Shown: piece by piece, positions 17,465 through 25,676 of the stretch
Layout of the letters: every line of letters begins with the position of its first letter
How positions within the stretch are numbered: position 1 is the stretch's first letter
Source: DASXAI01 sp963728985
Lineage (GTDB): Bacteria > Actinomycetota > Acidimicrobiia > Acidimicrobiales > Ilumatobacteraceae
Reading direction: 5' to 3'
DNA: 64,000 nucleotides
Assembly: GCA_963728985.1 (NCBI GenBank)
Contig: CAVSME010000005.1
Location: 186,001-250,000 of the forward strand
Position numbers and translations under genes: made by a program
The notes under the pieces: model-generated
The model's database searches: none
What the model was told of the DNA's origin: nothing
What the model saw: the letters and a program-made list of their open reading frames with translations, nothing else

Positions 17465-19066
17465 TCACGGGTCGACGGCGTCACTCACCCGGAAGCTGAA
17501 CATCATGCCGGCCTGGTTGTGTTCGGCGATGTGGCAGTGCGCCATCCAGAGGCCTGGACTGGTCACGTCGACAAGGATCTCGACGGTCTCCCCGGCCCGC
17601 ACGAGCACCGTGTCCTTCCACACGAGGTTGTCATCGGGGGTGCCGTCGCGACTGAGGACGAGGAACCGGCCGGCGCCGTGGATGTGGAACGGGTGATGCA
17701 TCGGGTGGTCCTGATCCATGCCGTTCTCCAGGCGGATCTTCACCCGATCCCCGACCCGGAACGCCCAGTCGATGGCCCCGTTCTCGAGGCCGGTGGCGCG
17801 GTCGACGAGCTTCCAGGTCATGTTGTCCGCGTCCGACGCCTGGTTGATCTCGGGCATCAGATCCTCCCACTCCAGACCGTCTGATGGCATGTGGTGGTGG
17901 GCGTGATCATGGGCCGCGCCGGTGGCTCCCGCATCGGCATCGCTGGGGATGAGTCGCATCCCGCACGCCGGGCAGATCCCGGGCTCGTCGGTGACGACGT
18001 CGGGATGCATGGGGCATGTCCACGCCGCTGCTGTCGTGTCATGGTCCCCGTACAGGAGGGGCATGAGCGATTCGAAGGCGAGGGTCTTGTCGGCGGGCCG
18101 GTGGCGATCGGCGGCGATGCGGGTTCGCTCGGCGGTCCATTCGGGGTTGGTCCGCAGGTGCTCGAAACGGGCCCGTGCCATCGGGTCGACGGGGGTGTCG
18201 GCCACGGTGACGGCGCCCAGGCGGTAGGTGTGATCGGGCGTGCGGTGCTCGAGGTCGAACACTCCGGCAGCGTCGAACATGACGTCGACGATGGCTCGTT
18301 CGGAGGGTGCGAGGAGCACCGCGTCGGTGAACGTCTCGTGCTCGTAGCGGCCGCTGTCACCGCCGACGAGCTTCATGCGCGCGCCTCGCACGCCGACGTT
18401 GAACAGGCGGGTGTTGGCGGTGTTGGTGAACAAGAACCGCACGACGTCGCCGGCGTCGGCGTCCAGATCGAGGAACGTGGTCCCGGCGGCCAGCATCACG
18501 TTGCCGAAGCGGCCCATGGCGACATGGGTGGGGCCGTCGATGTTGAACGGGGAGATGCGGCCGTCGTGGACGAGGACGTCGTCGAGGGTGACGACGTGTT
18601 CCCGGGCGGCGGCCGGCCAGTAGTCGCGCTGGGCGGGATCGACGATGATGCAGCCGGACAGGCCCATGTCGAGGCCGTAGTCCTCCCGGACGTGGGGGTG
18701 GTACCAGTACAGGCCGGGGTCGGGGAAGCGCAGCCGGTAGGTGAAGTCGGCGCCGATGGCGATGGGTGGCTGGGTCTCGTGGGGCACGCCGTCGTTGGCG
18801 TTGTCGAGCCGGAGGCCGTGCCAGTGGACCGTCGCTTCGACATCGGCCTCGTTGCGGACGTGGACGGTGATCTCGGATCCCTGGCGTACGCGCAGGGTCG
18901 GTCCGGGAATGGAGTCGTTGTAGGCGAGCATGCGCACCCGGGTGTCGCCGAGATGCTTGGCCACCGGGGCGATGCGGAGGTCGAACGTGGCGCCGTCGGA
19001 CAGTTCGACGAGCGCCGGGGGGACGCTGTCGGGCAGGCCGGCGGGATCGGTGCCGAACGTGGTCAT
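17465..19066 (-). CDS. multicopper oxidase with an inserted heavy-metal-binding domain
   Basis: A 533-residue cupredoxin-repeat oxidase. All four copper-ligand motifs are present: HWHG (81-84), HPH (123-125), HPFHIHG (458-464) and HCHIAEHNQAGM (510-521, including the type-1 Cys511 and Met521). Between cupredoxin domains, residues 349-374 form a small metal site, CPMHPD then CPACGM, typical of heavy-metal-binding YHS-like modules of copper ATPases, followed by a His-rich stretch (386-392). No signal peptide is seen. It likely oxidises Cu(I) or organic substrates. It overlaps the DUF3703 gene by 4 nt. Confidence 0.9.
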   Translation of the reverse strand: MTTFGTDPAGLPDSVPPALVELSDGATFDLRIAPVAKHLGDTRVRMLAYNDSIPGPTLRVRQGSEITVHVRNEADVEATVHWHGLRLDNANDGVPHETQPPIAIGADFTYRLRFPDPGLYWYHPHVREDYGLDMGLSGCIIVDPAQRDYWPAAAREHVVTLDDVLVHDGRISPFNIDGPTHVAMGRFGNVMLAAGTTFLDLDADAGDVVRFLFTNTANTRLFNVGVRGARMKLVGGDSGRYEHETFTDAVLLAPSERAIVDVMFDAAGVFDLEHRTPDHTYRLGAVTVADTPVDPMARARFEHLRTNPEWTAERTRIAADRHRPADKTLAFESLMPLLYGDHDTTAAAWTCPMHPDVVTDEPGICPACGMRLIPSDADAGATGAAHDHAHHHMPSDGLEWEDLMPEINQASDADNMTWKLVDRATGLENGAIDWAFRVGDRVKIRLENGMDQDHPMHHPFHIHGAGRFLVLSRDGTPDDNLVWKDTVLVRAGETVEILVDVTSPGLWMAHCHIAEHNQAGMMFSFRVSDAVDP

Positions 19067-19458
19067 GACCGCTCCTTCGTCGCGATGGCCATCGACAGGA
19101 CGGCCGCGAGGTCAGCGGGGATCGGCATCGGAGTGAGGGCGCTGACGTCGGCGCCGCCCGTGTTGCCGACCGGGTAGCGGCCCGTCAGCGACCCAGGTCC
19201 CGCCACGATCAGCCGGACGACCTGGCCGACGATCTCACGGCGGTCCCGGCGGCGGGCGCCGGCGGCGAGCATCGCGGCGTGGGTGCGTACGTGCAGCCGG
19301 GCGACGGGCTGGCTGAGGACGTGGGCCCGCTCCAGGTGCTGCCATTCCGACTTGTGGTCACCGACGCGCCGGGCGGCGCGGGCGGCGGCCCGTTCCTGCG
19401 CCCACGCCGTGGTCAGCGTCGGCTGGTCGAGTGTGGCTTGGCTCGTTGCTGTGGTCAT
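19063..19458 (-). CDS. DUF3703 family protein
   Basis: A 131-residue protein with HLERAHVLSQP, then HAAMLAAG and RYPVGNTGGADVSAL followed by MPIPADLA, which I recognise as the DUF3703 pattern. No catalytic residues are evident. Its stop overlaps the start of the multicopper oxidase (ATGA), so it is the first gene of that operon and probably works in the same copper or metal response. Function unknown. Confidence 0.75.
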   Translation of the reverse strand: MTTATSQATLDQPTLTTAWAQERAAARAARRVGDHKSEWQHLERAHVLSQPVARLHVRTHAAMLAAGARRRDRREIVGQVVRLIVAGPGSLTGRYPVGNTGGADVSALTPMPIPADLAAVLSMAIATKERS

Positions 19459-19577
19459 GTCGACAGCGTGAGCGCGGCCGATGACCGGTCGCTGAAGCGG
19501 ATGCCTCGCCGTGTTCAGCGCGGCGACAGCGGCGACCGTCACGATCGAGCGAGCCTCACCCCCCGGAGCCGACGCCG

Positions 19578-19970
19578 ATGTTCACCGATCTGACCGACCA
19601 GGTCATCACCACCGAGTCCGCCGAGGCGGCCGCCCTCTACGCCGAAGGCGTCCGCCTCCTGATCGCCGGCTCGCCCGATGCCGCCGCGGTGTTGGGAGCC
19701 ACCGTCGCCGCCGATCCGGCGTTCGGTGTCGCGCTCGCGGCCCTGGCGTTGAGCAGTCGCGACGCCGCGCTCCTGGATGACGTGCAGGCGAGCGTGGCCG
19801 CACCCTCGGCGGCCACGCGCCGGGAACGCCAGCACGTCGAGATCGTCGCCTTGGCCGTGGCCGGGGACCACGCCCGAGCCTGCGCGCTCGGCTCCGACCA
19901 TCTCCGCGAGTTCCCCGGCGACCTCGTCGTCGCCCACCTGGTCGCCCGCCGGTGCCGGGTCGGTCGCTGA
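19578..19970 (+). CDS. N-terminal part of a TPR-like protein, truncated
   Basis: 130 residues beginning MFTDLTDQVITTESAEAAAL. ALYAEGVRLLIAG, RRERQHVEIVALAVAGDH and LREFPGDLVVAHLVAR are typical of the first repeats of actinobacterial tetratricopeptide-38-like proteins, which are usually 350-400 residues long. Here the frame stops after three or four helices, and no continuation is visible before the converging SARP gene. It is probably a decayed gene. It is divergent from DUF3703 across 119 bp. Confidence 0.55.
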   Translation: MFTDLTDQVITTESAEAAALYAEGVRLLIAGSPDAAAVLGATVAADPAFGVALAALALSSRDAALLDDVQASVAAPSAATRRERQHVEIVALAVAGDHARACALGSDHLREFPGDLVVAHLVARRCRVGR

Positions 19971-20140
19971 TGAGCCGTGAGGACGACCCGATGGGTAGAC
20001 GGCGCCGGTTGCGGAGGCGCGCCGCACGGCAACCGCGACCAGAAGCGCTCCGCCCACCGCGCCCGATTGCTCAATGGGTGCGAGACGAACCGCCGGGCGA
20101 CGCAATCGGCACCCGTGACCGGATCCGCACCCAACGTTGC

Positions 20141-23100
20141 TCACGCGTCGAGCGGCGCCGCCTCGGCGACGAGACGGGCAACGATGGTGTCGGCTTCCTG
20201 GCGGCCAAGGGCGTGAGCCGCCTCGTACGCCCCGTCGCCGATCGCGGCCCGGGCCGACGCCTCCACCCCAGCCCGCTGCGACTCCAGCCACGGATGCATC
20301 ACGACTCCGGCGCCACGCAGCTCGGCGGCGACGCCGCACAGACGGGCCGCCTCATCGGCGTCACCGGCGCTGGCGCGAGCGCCGGCCAGGCCCAGCACGG
20401 CCACGGCCATCGCCCGCCGCTCGCTCCCGGCCGCCGCCCGGGCCAGGCTGCGACCGTGCAACTCGGTGGCGGCCGGGGCGTCGCCCCCGGTGGATGCCAG
20501 GAACCCGAGCCAGGCGTAGGAGAACCCGGCACCTTCCACCGACCCGACCGCCTGGTAGCCGGCCAGCGCCTCTCGGTGCAGGCGTTCGGCGTCGTCGAGG
20601 TGATCCTGCAACGCCGCGGCGACGCCCATGCCACTCAACGCCTGTGCTGCCGGCCCCGGGAACCCGAGCTCCCGAGCCCTCGACAATGCCGTCGCGTGCC
20701 ACGTGCTGGCGTCATCGAAGCGGCCCTGCACGGCCGCCAGGTTGCCGAGCCGCGTCGCCAAGATCGAGGCGTTGGCCCCCGGACCCGTCGCCGTCGTCGC
20801 CTCGTAGGCGAACGTGGTCAACGCGGTCGCCTCGTCGTAGTCGCCCGCCAGCTCCGCCAGCTCACCGAGCCGGATGGAGGCGATGGCCTGCCCGTAGCGG
20901 TCACCCTCGGCCCCGAAGCGGGCGACGCTGGCGCGCAGGAGGGTGGCCGCCCGCTCGGCGTCGCCCACCTTGAGGGCCAACCCCGACGCGACCCAGTCCA
21001 GGAACGCCCGCAACCACCGGTCGGGCTCGCCGGCAAGGACGTCGGTGGCCTCGTCGATGAGCTCGGCGGCCTCGAGGGTGCGGCCGCGATAGGCCCGCAG
21101 CAGCGCAGCGACGATCGCCCCCGTGCAGAACCCGCGCACCGAACGCCCGCGGGCGATGGCGACCGCCTGTTCGGCGCACTCGACGGCGTCGACGGTCGCT
21201 CCCGAGCCGATCTGGATCAACCATGCGCCCCACGCGCCGGCCACCGCCCGCTGCTCGGGCGACGCCTCGCCTTCGAGCGCCAACGCCTGGCCGATGAACG
21301 CCGCTCCCTCCTGGACGGTGCCGGTGATGTACCAGCCGTAGGCCAGTCCTGCCGCGAGGGCGACCGCATCGCTGACGCGATCCCGCTGGCGAGCCCACTC
21401 GAGTGCCGCCCGAGCGTTGTCGAGCTCTACGCCGAGCCGCCGAGTCCACCGCGTCTGGTCGGGGCCGCGCAGACCGGGCTCGGCGGCGGCGGCGAAGCCC
21501 ACCATCCACGCCAGGTGCCGGTCACGGGTGGCGCTGTCCTCGCCGGCCTCCTGCAGACGCTCGCTGCCGTAGTCGACGAGTGTCTGCAACAGCGCGTAGC
21601 GAGTGGTGTCGGTACGGCTGGTGACCGTCACCAGTGACTTGTCGACCAGCCGGCCGATGATGTCCACGATGTCGCCGACGGCCACCTCCTCACCGGCGCA
21701 CACCGCCTCCGCCGCGGCCAGATCGAACCCGCCGGCGAACACCGACAGCCGCCGGAACACCCGCTGTTCGTCGCTGAACAGCAGCTCGTAGCTCCAGTCG
21801 ACGACGGCGCGCAGCGTCTGCTGGCGGGCCTCGGCCGTCCGGGCGCCCGTAGTCAGCAGTCGGAACCGGTCGCCGATCCGTCCCAGGATGTCGCTCAGTG
21901 ACAGCGACCGCGTTCGGGCAGCGGCCAGCTCGACGGCGAGCGGCAGCCCGTCGAGACGGTCACAGATCCGATCGACCAGTGCGGCGTCATCGTCGATCGT
22001 CTCGGCCCCGCCGGCCTGGCCGCGCTCGACGAACAAGGCGGCGGCGTCGGCGGGGGTGAGCGGGGGCACGACCCACACGACTTCGCCGGCGACGCCGAGG
22101 CGCTCCCGGCTGGTGGCCAGCACCCGCACGCCGTCGCCGGCGCTCACGAGCCGCTCGACGACGCGGGCCGCCTCGTCGACGAGATGCTCGCAGTTGTCCA
22201 CGACGACGAGCACGTCCTTGTTGCCGAGGAACGGTTCGAGGCGCGCCGCGTCGTCGAGCCCGAGCGCCGTCGCCACCGCCGGGGCCACCTCGAGGCGCTC
22301 GCGCAACGACCCCAGCTCCACCAGCCAGACCCCGTCACGATGCGCGCCACCCATCCGCGCCGCCGCTTCCACGGCCAGGCGGGTCTTCCCCGCGCCGCCC
22401 GGGCCGACGAGCGTCACCAGGCGGTGGCGGCCAACCCGAGCGCTCACGGCGTCGAGCTCGGCGACGCGCCCGACGAAGGAGCTGGTCGCGGCGGGCAGGT
22501 TCCCGGTCCGCGCCCCTCGTGCCTGCTCGGCGACGGGCCGAGCCGCCTCGCCGGGCTGGTCGAGCAGCGGGTCCTGCGCCACGATCGCCGCTTCCAGGCG
22601 CTGCAGCTCGGGTCCGGGTTCGAGGCCGAGTTGCTCGCCGAGGACGTGGCGGGCCGTCTGGTAGGTGCGCAGCGCTTCGGCCTGGCGACCGCACCGGTAC
22701 AGCGCCAACATCTGCTGGCCCCACAACCGCTCCCGCCACGGGTGCTCCACCGTGAGCGACGCCAGCTCGGCGGCCACCTCATCCTCTCGGCCCACTGCGA
22801 GATCGGCGTCGATCCGCAGCTCCAGCGTCGTCGCCCGGAGCTCGTCCAGCCGGGCCCGTTCCCCCCGAGCGATGTCATCGTCGAGATCGCCCAGGACCCG
22901 TCCCCGCCACAGATCCAGCGCCGCCCGCAGCGTCACCGCGGCGTCGTCGACCTTGCCGTCGAGCAGGAGCTGGCGGCCGGCAGCGCTCAGCTGTTCGAAC
23001 CGGACGGCATCCACCATGTCCGGGACGACGTCCAGGCGGTAGCCCGAGCCCGCGGTCACGATCAAGCGGTCGCCGGGTGTCCCGCCCACCGTCACGGCGC

Positions 23101-23314
23101 GGCGGACCTTGCTCACGAGCACTTGGACCGCGTTCGACGGATCGCGGATCTCCTGCTCGCCCCACAGCTCGGCCACGATCCGGTCCGCCGACACCACCTC
23201 GCCAGCCCGCAACCCCAGCAGCGCCACCAGTGCCTTGGGTTTGGTGCCGCGCAGCTCGATCGGCCGCCCGGACGGATCGACCAGCTCGAGCGGTCCCAGC
23301 AGCCGAACCTCCAC
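20141..23314 (-). CDS. AfsR/SARP-type regulator with STAND ATPase and TPR-like repeats
   Basis: 1,057 residues. Residues 1-95 are an OmpR-like winged helix (MEVRLLGPLELVD and VVSADRIVAELWG), 97-245 the bacterial transcriptional activation domain ending LGLEPGPELQRLE, about 280-560 a STAND/NB-ARC ATPase with Walker A GPGGAGKT (304-311) and VLVVVDNCEH, and the rest helical repeats. Such proteins switch on their targets after ligand sensing and nucleotide exchange. The start is a GTG. Next door are a small membrane protein and a phytanoyl-CoA dioxygenase; the targets are unknown. Confidence 0.9.
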   Translation of the reverse strand: MEVRLLGPLELVDPSGRPIELRGTKPKALVALLGLRAGEVVSADRIVAELWGEQEIRDPSNAVQVLVSKVRRAVTVGGTPGDRLIVTAGSGYRLDVVPDMVDAVRFEQLSAAGRQLLLDGKVDDAAVTLRAALDLWRGRVLGDLDDDIARGERARLDELRATTLELRIDADLAVGREDEVAAELASLTVEHPWRERLWGQQMLALYRCGRQAEALRTYQTARHVLGEQLGLEPGPELQRLEAAIVAQDPLLDQPGEAARPVAEQARGARTGNLPAATSSFVGRVAELDAVSARVGRHRLVTLVGPGGAGKTRLAVEAAARMGGAHRDGVWLVELGSLRERLEVAPAVATALGLDDAARLEPFLGNKDVLVVVDNCEHLVDEAARVVERLVSAGDGVRVLATSRERLGVAGEVVWVVPPLTPADAAALFVERGQAGGAETIDDDAALVDRICDRLDGLPLAVELAAARTRSLSLSDILGRIGDRFRLLTTGARTAEARQQTLRAVVDWSYELLFSDEQRVFRRLSVFAGGFDLAAAEAVCAGEEVAVGDIVDIIGRLVDKSLVTVTSRTDTTRYALLQTLVDYGSERLQEAGEDSATRDRHLAWMVGFAAAAEPGLRGPDQTRWTRRLGVELDNARAALEWARQRDRVSDAVALAAGLAYGWYITGTVQEGAAFIGQALALEGEASPEQRAVAGAWGAWLIQIGSGATVDAVECAEQAVAIARGRSVRGFCTGAIVAALLRAYRGRTLEAAELIDEATDVLAGEPDRWLRAFLDWVASGLALKVGDAERAATLLRASVARFGAEGDRYGQAIASIRLGELAELAGDYDEATALTTFAYEATTATGPGANASILATRLGNLAAVQGRFDDASTWHATALSRARELGFPGPAAQALSGMGVAAALQDHLDDAERLHREALAGYQAVGSVEGAGFSYAWLGFLASTGGDAPAATELHGRSLARAAAGSERRAMAVAVLGLAGARASAGDADEAARLCGVAAELRGAGVVMHPWLESQRAGVEASARAAIGDGAYEAAHALGRQEADTIVARLVAEAAPLDA

Positions 23315-23335
23315 CGGCGCCAGCCTAGGAGCGTG

Positions 23336-23764
23336 CTAGTGGAAGTCGACGCCGCCCAGGATGAGCGCGCTCAGCGCGGCGGCGACGACAAAGTCGACGG
23401 TGGCGCAGAAGGGTGGCCACCAGCGGGTACCAGCGACGAACTGCGTTCGGTGCTGCCACACGTCCTTGCCCCCGTGAGCGAAGTAGCCGATGACCAGCAG
23501 CCACACCCAGCCGCTCGCCGCTGACGCCGCCGTCACCGCGAAGGCCGCGGCCACGGCGCTCTCCACGGCGATCACCTTGGCTCTGCCGTCGGCGACGGCG
23601 AACCCGACGTACACCGACGCGATCAACGCGATCGTCACGGCGTGCACGGTGGCTGCGTCGACCCACCAGAGGGCGACGGGGAACGCCACGTTGAGGGCGC
23701 CAACGACCACGCCCCAGGCGATGGCCGGCGAGGTCCGGGCATGTCGATGCTCGAGGATCATCAT
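23336..23764 (-). CDS. small integral membrane protein of unknown family
   Basis: 142 residues from the ATG at 23764 (GGGAGGATC upstream; a GTG at 23770 is an alternative). About four hydrophobic helices are visible: IAWGVVVGALNVAFPVALWW, VTIALIASVYVGFAVA, a third around SAVAAAFAVTAAS into GWVWLLVIGYF, and a fourth near the end, VDFVVAAALSALILGG. HGGKDVWQHR between helices three and four is the only polar motif. I do not recognise the family. It ends 22 bp downstream of the SARP gene start, on the same strand. Confidence 0.65.
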   Translation of the reverse strand: MMILEHRHARTSPAIAWGVVVGALNVAFPVALWWVDAATVHAVTIALIASVYVGFAVADGRAKVIAVESAVAAAFAVTAASAASGWVWLLVIGYFAHGGKDVWQHRTQFVAGTRWWPPFCATVDFVVAAALSALILGGVDFH

Positions 23765-23838
23765 GGGCACGATCCTCCCCGCCTGGTCTGACGCCGCACT
23801 GAAGCGGCGGTGAAGCGGCGCCTGGGGTTCGTGCCGAT

Positions 23839-24621
23839 CTAGGGCTGAGGCACGTTCTGCCAGGCGTCGAGGCCCAGGCGGTAGCGCAGGGCCTCCGGCA
23901 TCTGCGCCTGGGTCTCGGCCGACAGCCCGACGCTGTGGTTCCACTGCGGGCGCACGAACGGCTGGCAGTAGAAGCCGAACAGCAGGGCGCGATCTTCCGC
24001 GGCGGTGACGTTGCAGCCAGAGGTGTGCCAGACGCGGCCTTCCATGGCGAGGATGGATCCGGCACTTGCCTCGAAGGGCACCATCTTGGCCACCGCGTCC
24101 TCCGGGACCTCCTCCGGGGACGAGAAGTGGTGGCTGCCAGGCAGGTACAAGGTGGCGCCGTTGTCCGGACGCACGTCGGTGAGGCACCAGATGATGTTCA
24201 TGCAGTGAGCCGCTCCCCACGGCGGCGGCACGACCAGCGACTCGTCGGAGTGGACCGCCATCGAGCCGCTTCCGGGACGGGCGATGTTCGCGGTGAAGTT
24301 GGAGATGATGTAGCCGGCCCCCAGGACGCCGCTGACGATGGCGTCGGCGACAGGGTGGGCGATGAGCTCGGCGAAGACGGGATCGAGGTCGATCAGGTTC
24401 CAGACGCGGACGTTGCTGGGGTTCGGATCGAGGCCCTCGGCGTAGGTGGGCATGCCGCGGCGGTCGCTCTCGGACGCCGCGACCCAGAGCCGTTCCAGAA
24501 CCGCCGCCGCTTCGGTCCGCTCGAGGACGTCCGGCACCACGGCGAAGCCGTCCCGCTGGACGGCCCCGATGGCGTCGTCCACGGCCGGCCGATCGATCGT
24601 GGCGGGTGCGATGAGACTCAA
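23839..24621 (-). CDS. phytanoyl-CoA dioxygenase (PhyH) family protein
   Basis: A 260-residue Fe(II)/2-oxoglutarate oxygenase. The iron facial triad is visible as HSDE (in MAVHSDESL) and a later His in VWHTSGC, with YLPGSHHF in between. N-terminal DGFAVVPDVL is the family opening. It hydroxylates an unknown, probably lipid-like or small hydrophobic, substrate. Upstream is a TGTAC-N4-GTACA dyad shared with the TetR gene promoter, so the TetR protein probably represses it. Confidence 0.9.
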   Translation of the reverse strand: MSLIAPATIDRPAVDDAIGAVQRDGFAVVPDVLERTEAAAVLERLWVAASESDRRGMPTYAEGLDPNPSNVRVWNLIDLDPVFAELIAHPVADAIVSGVLGAGYIISNFTANIARPGSGSMAVHSDESLVVPPPWGAAHCMNIIWCLTDVRPDNGATLYLPGSHHFSSPEEVPEDAVAKMVPFEASAGSILAMEGRVWHTSGCNVTAAEDRALLFGFYCQPFVRPQWNHSVGLSAETQAQMPEALRYRLGLDAWQNVPQP

Positions 24622-24653
24622 TCAGGTGCCTCCTGCGGGTGACGAGCGTGCTA

Positions 24654-24667
24654 TGTACAAGTGTACA
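24654..24667. promoter_or_regulatory. TetR operator upstream of phyH
   Basis: TGTAC-AAGT-GTACA, a perfect dyad with a 4-bp centre, lies 32 bp before the phyH-family start. It has the same half-sites and spacing as the dyad in front of the TetR gene at 25311-25328. Confidence 0.65.
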
Positions 24668-24676
24668 GACGAGCCG

Positions 24677-25285
24677 CTAGCCGGGAACCGTGCCGGTCAG
24701 GAGCTGGCGCCTGAGCGCCCACTTGGCTGCGTCGACCACGAGGTCGAGGGCACGAGCGTCGACCGCCGTGACGGTGGTGATCCCGCACAGCAGGGTGATC
24801 ACGAACGCATCCAAGCGCTCGCGCTCGGCCTTGGCGATCTCGCCCCGCTGCACGGCACGCTCAGCGAGCTCGTCGAGGAACTGCGTCGCTGCCGGTACCT
24901 CCAGGGTGACGGTCGCAAGGTCGTCGTGCTCGCGCTCCATCAGCACGCGCGCCACGAAGCGGATGTGGTCGGGGTTGTCGACCAGCACCTCGCGGGAGTG
25001 GTCGAGCACCGCCTCCAGCTCGTCGAGGAGCGAGTGGCGCCCGGCGACGACCTGCTCGTAGTCGATGTAGATGGCCTCCACGCTGTCGTGCCAGACGGTC
25101 TCGAACAGCGCCACCTTCGATGGTGCGTAGTTGTAGAGCGCCATCGCGGTGACGCCGGCGTCGGCGGCGATCCCTCGCATGGTCGCCCCCGAGAAACCCT
25201 GCGTCGCGAACGCGCCGCGGGCGGCGTCGATGATGCGCTGCTTGGTGGTGGTCGCGGGGGGCCGCACCGGGCGACGTGCAGTCAT
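24677..25285 (-). CDS. TetR-family transcriptional regulator
   Basis: A 202-residue regulator. The helix-turn-helix runs through TTKQRIIDAARGAFATQGF and MRGIAADAGVTAMALYNYA, followed by a helical ligand-binding domain. It lies between an intact phyH-family gene and a cut copy of a similar gene, with matching TGTAC-N4-GTACA dyads on both sides. It probably represses itself and both flanking genes. Confidence 0.92.
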   Translation of the reverse strand: MTARRPVRPPATTTKQRIIDAARGAFATQGFSGATMRGIAADAGVTAMALYNYAPSKVALFETVWHDSVEAIYIDYEQVVAGRHSLLDELEAVLDHSREVLVDNPDHIRFVARVLMEREHDDLATVTLEVPAATQFLDELAERAVQRGEIAKAERERLDAFVITLLCGITTVTAVDARALDLVVDAAKWALRRQLLTGTVPG

Positions 25286-25310
25286 CGGGTCAGGGACCCT
25301 ACTGGCCTGC

Positions 25311-25328
25311 GGTGTACCGTTGTACACC
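25311..25328. promoter_or_regulatory. TetR operator in the divergent tetR / truncated-phyH promoter
   Basis: GGTGTAC-CGTT-GTACACC is a perfect 7-4-7 palindrome, 25 bp upstream of the TetR start and 24 bp upstream of the divergent fragment. Its core is the same TGTAC-N4-GTACA as at 24654. Confidence 0.7.
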
Positions 25329-25352
25329 GGGTCTGACACCCACGTATGAACG

Positions 25353-25604
25353 TTGCCGGCGCCGACCGACGACCTCGACCGCGCCGAGCACGACCTGCGC
25401 AACGAAGGCATCTGCGCGGTGAGCAACGTGCTCGACGAGACGACGCTCGCGCGTGTGCGGACCGAGCTGTACGCCGCCGCCGACGACGATCGGGCGCGGG
25501 GCTGGGAGCAGGGAGGCTTCGGGCTCGATCTCGACGACACCAACCAACGGATCTGGAACCTGCTCAGCCGCTCGCCCGTCTTCATCGATCTCGCCGAGCA
25601 CCCG
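25353..25604 (+). pseudogene. N-terminal fragment of a second phytanoyl-CoA dioxygenase-like gene
   Basis: From a TTG at 25353 the frame gives about 84 residues: DLDRAEHDLRNEGICAVSNV, then RTELYAAADDDRARGW, NQRIWNLLSRSPVFIDLAEH. This parallels the first third of the intact gene at 23839 (DGFAVVPDV..., VWNLIDLDPVFAELIAHP). The iron ligands are missing because homology ends near 25604, just before the end of the converging monooxygenase gene. It is a broken paralogue whose promoter region with operator survives. Confidence 0.65.
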
Positions 25605-25676
25605 GCCCCGGGGCCCACCGGCGTCAGCACGGCGTGGCGGTCGTGCAGCGCGCCGACCTCCCGTGATCGGTCGGCA

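Noticed and set aside
19952..23524. Long plus-strand frames opposite the first SARP gene
   Set aside because: They mirror the codon pattern of the real minus-strand gene and contain no recognisable domain.
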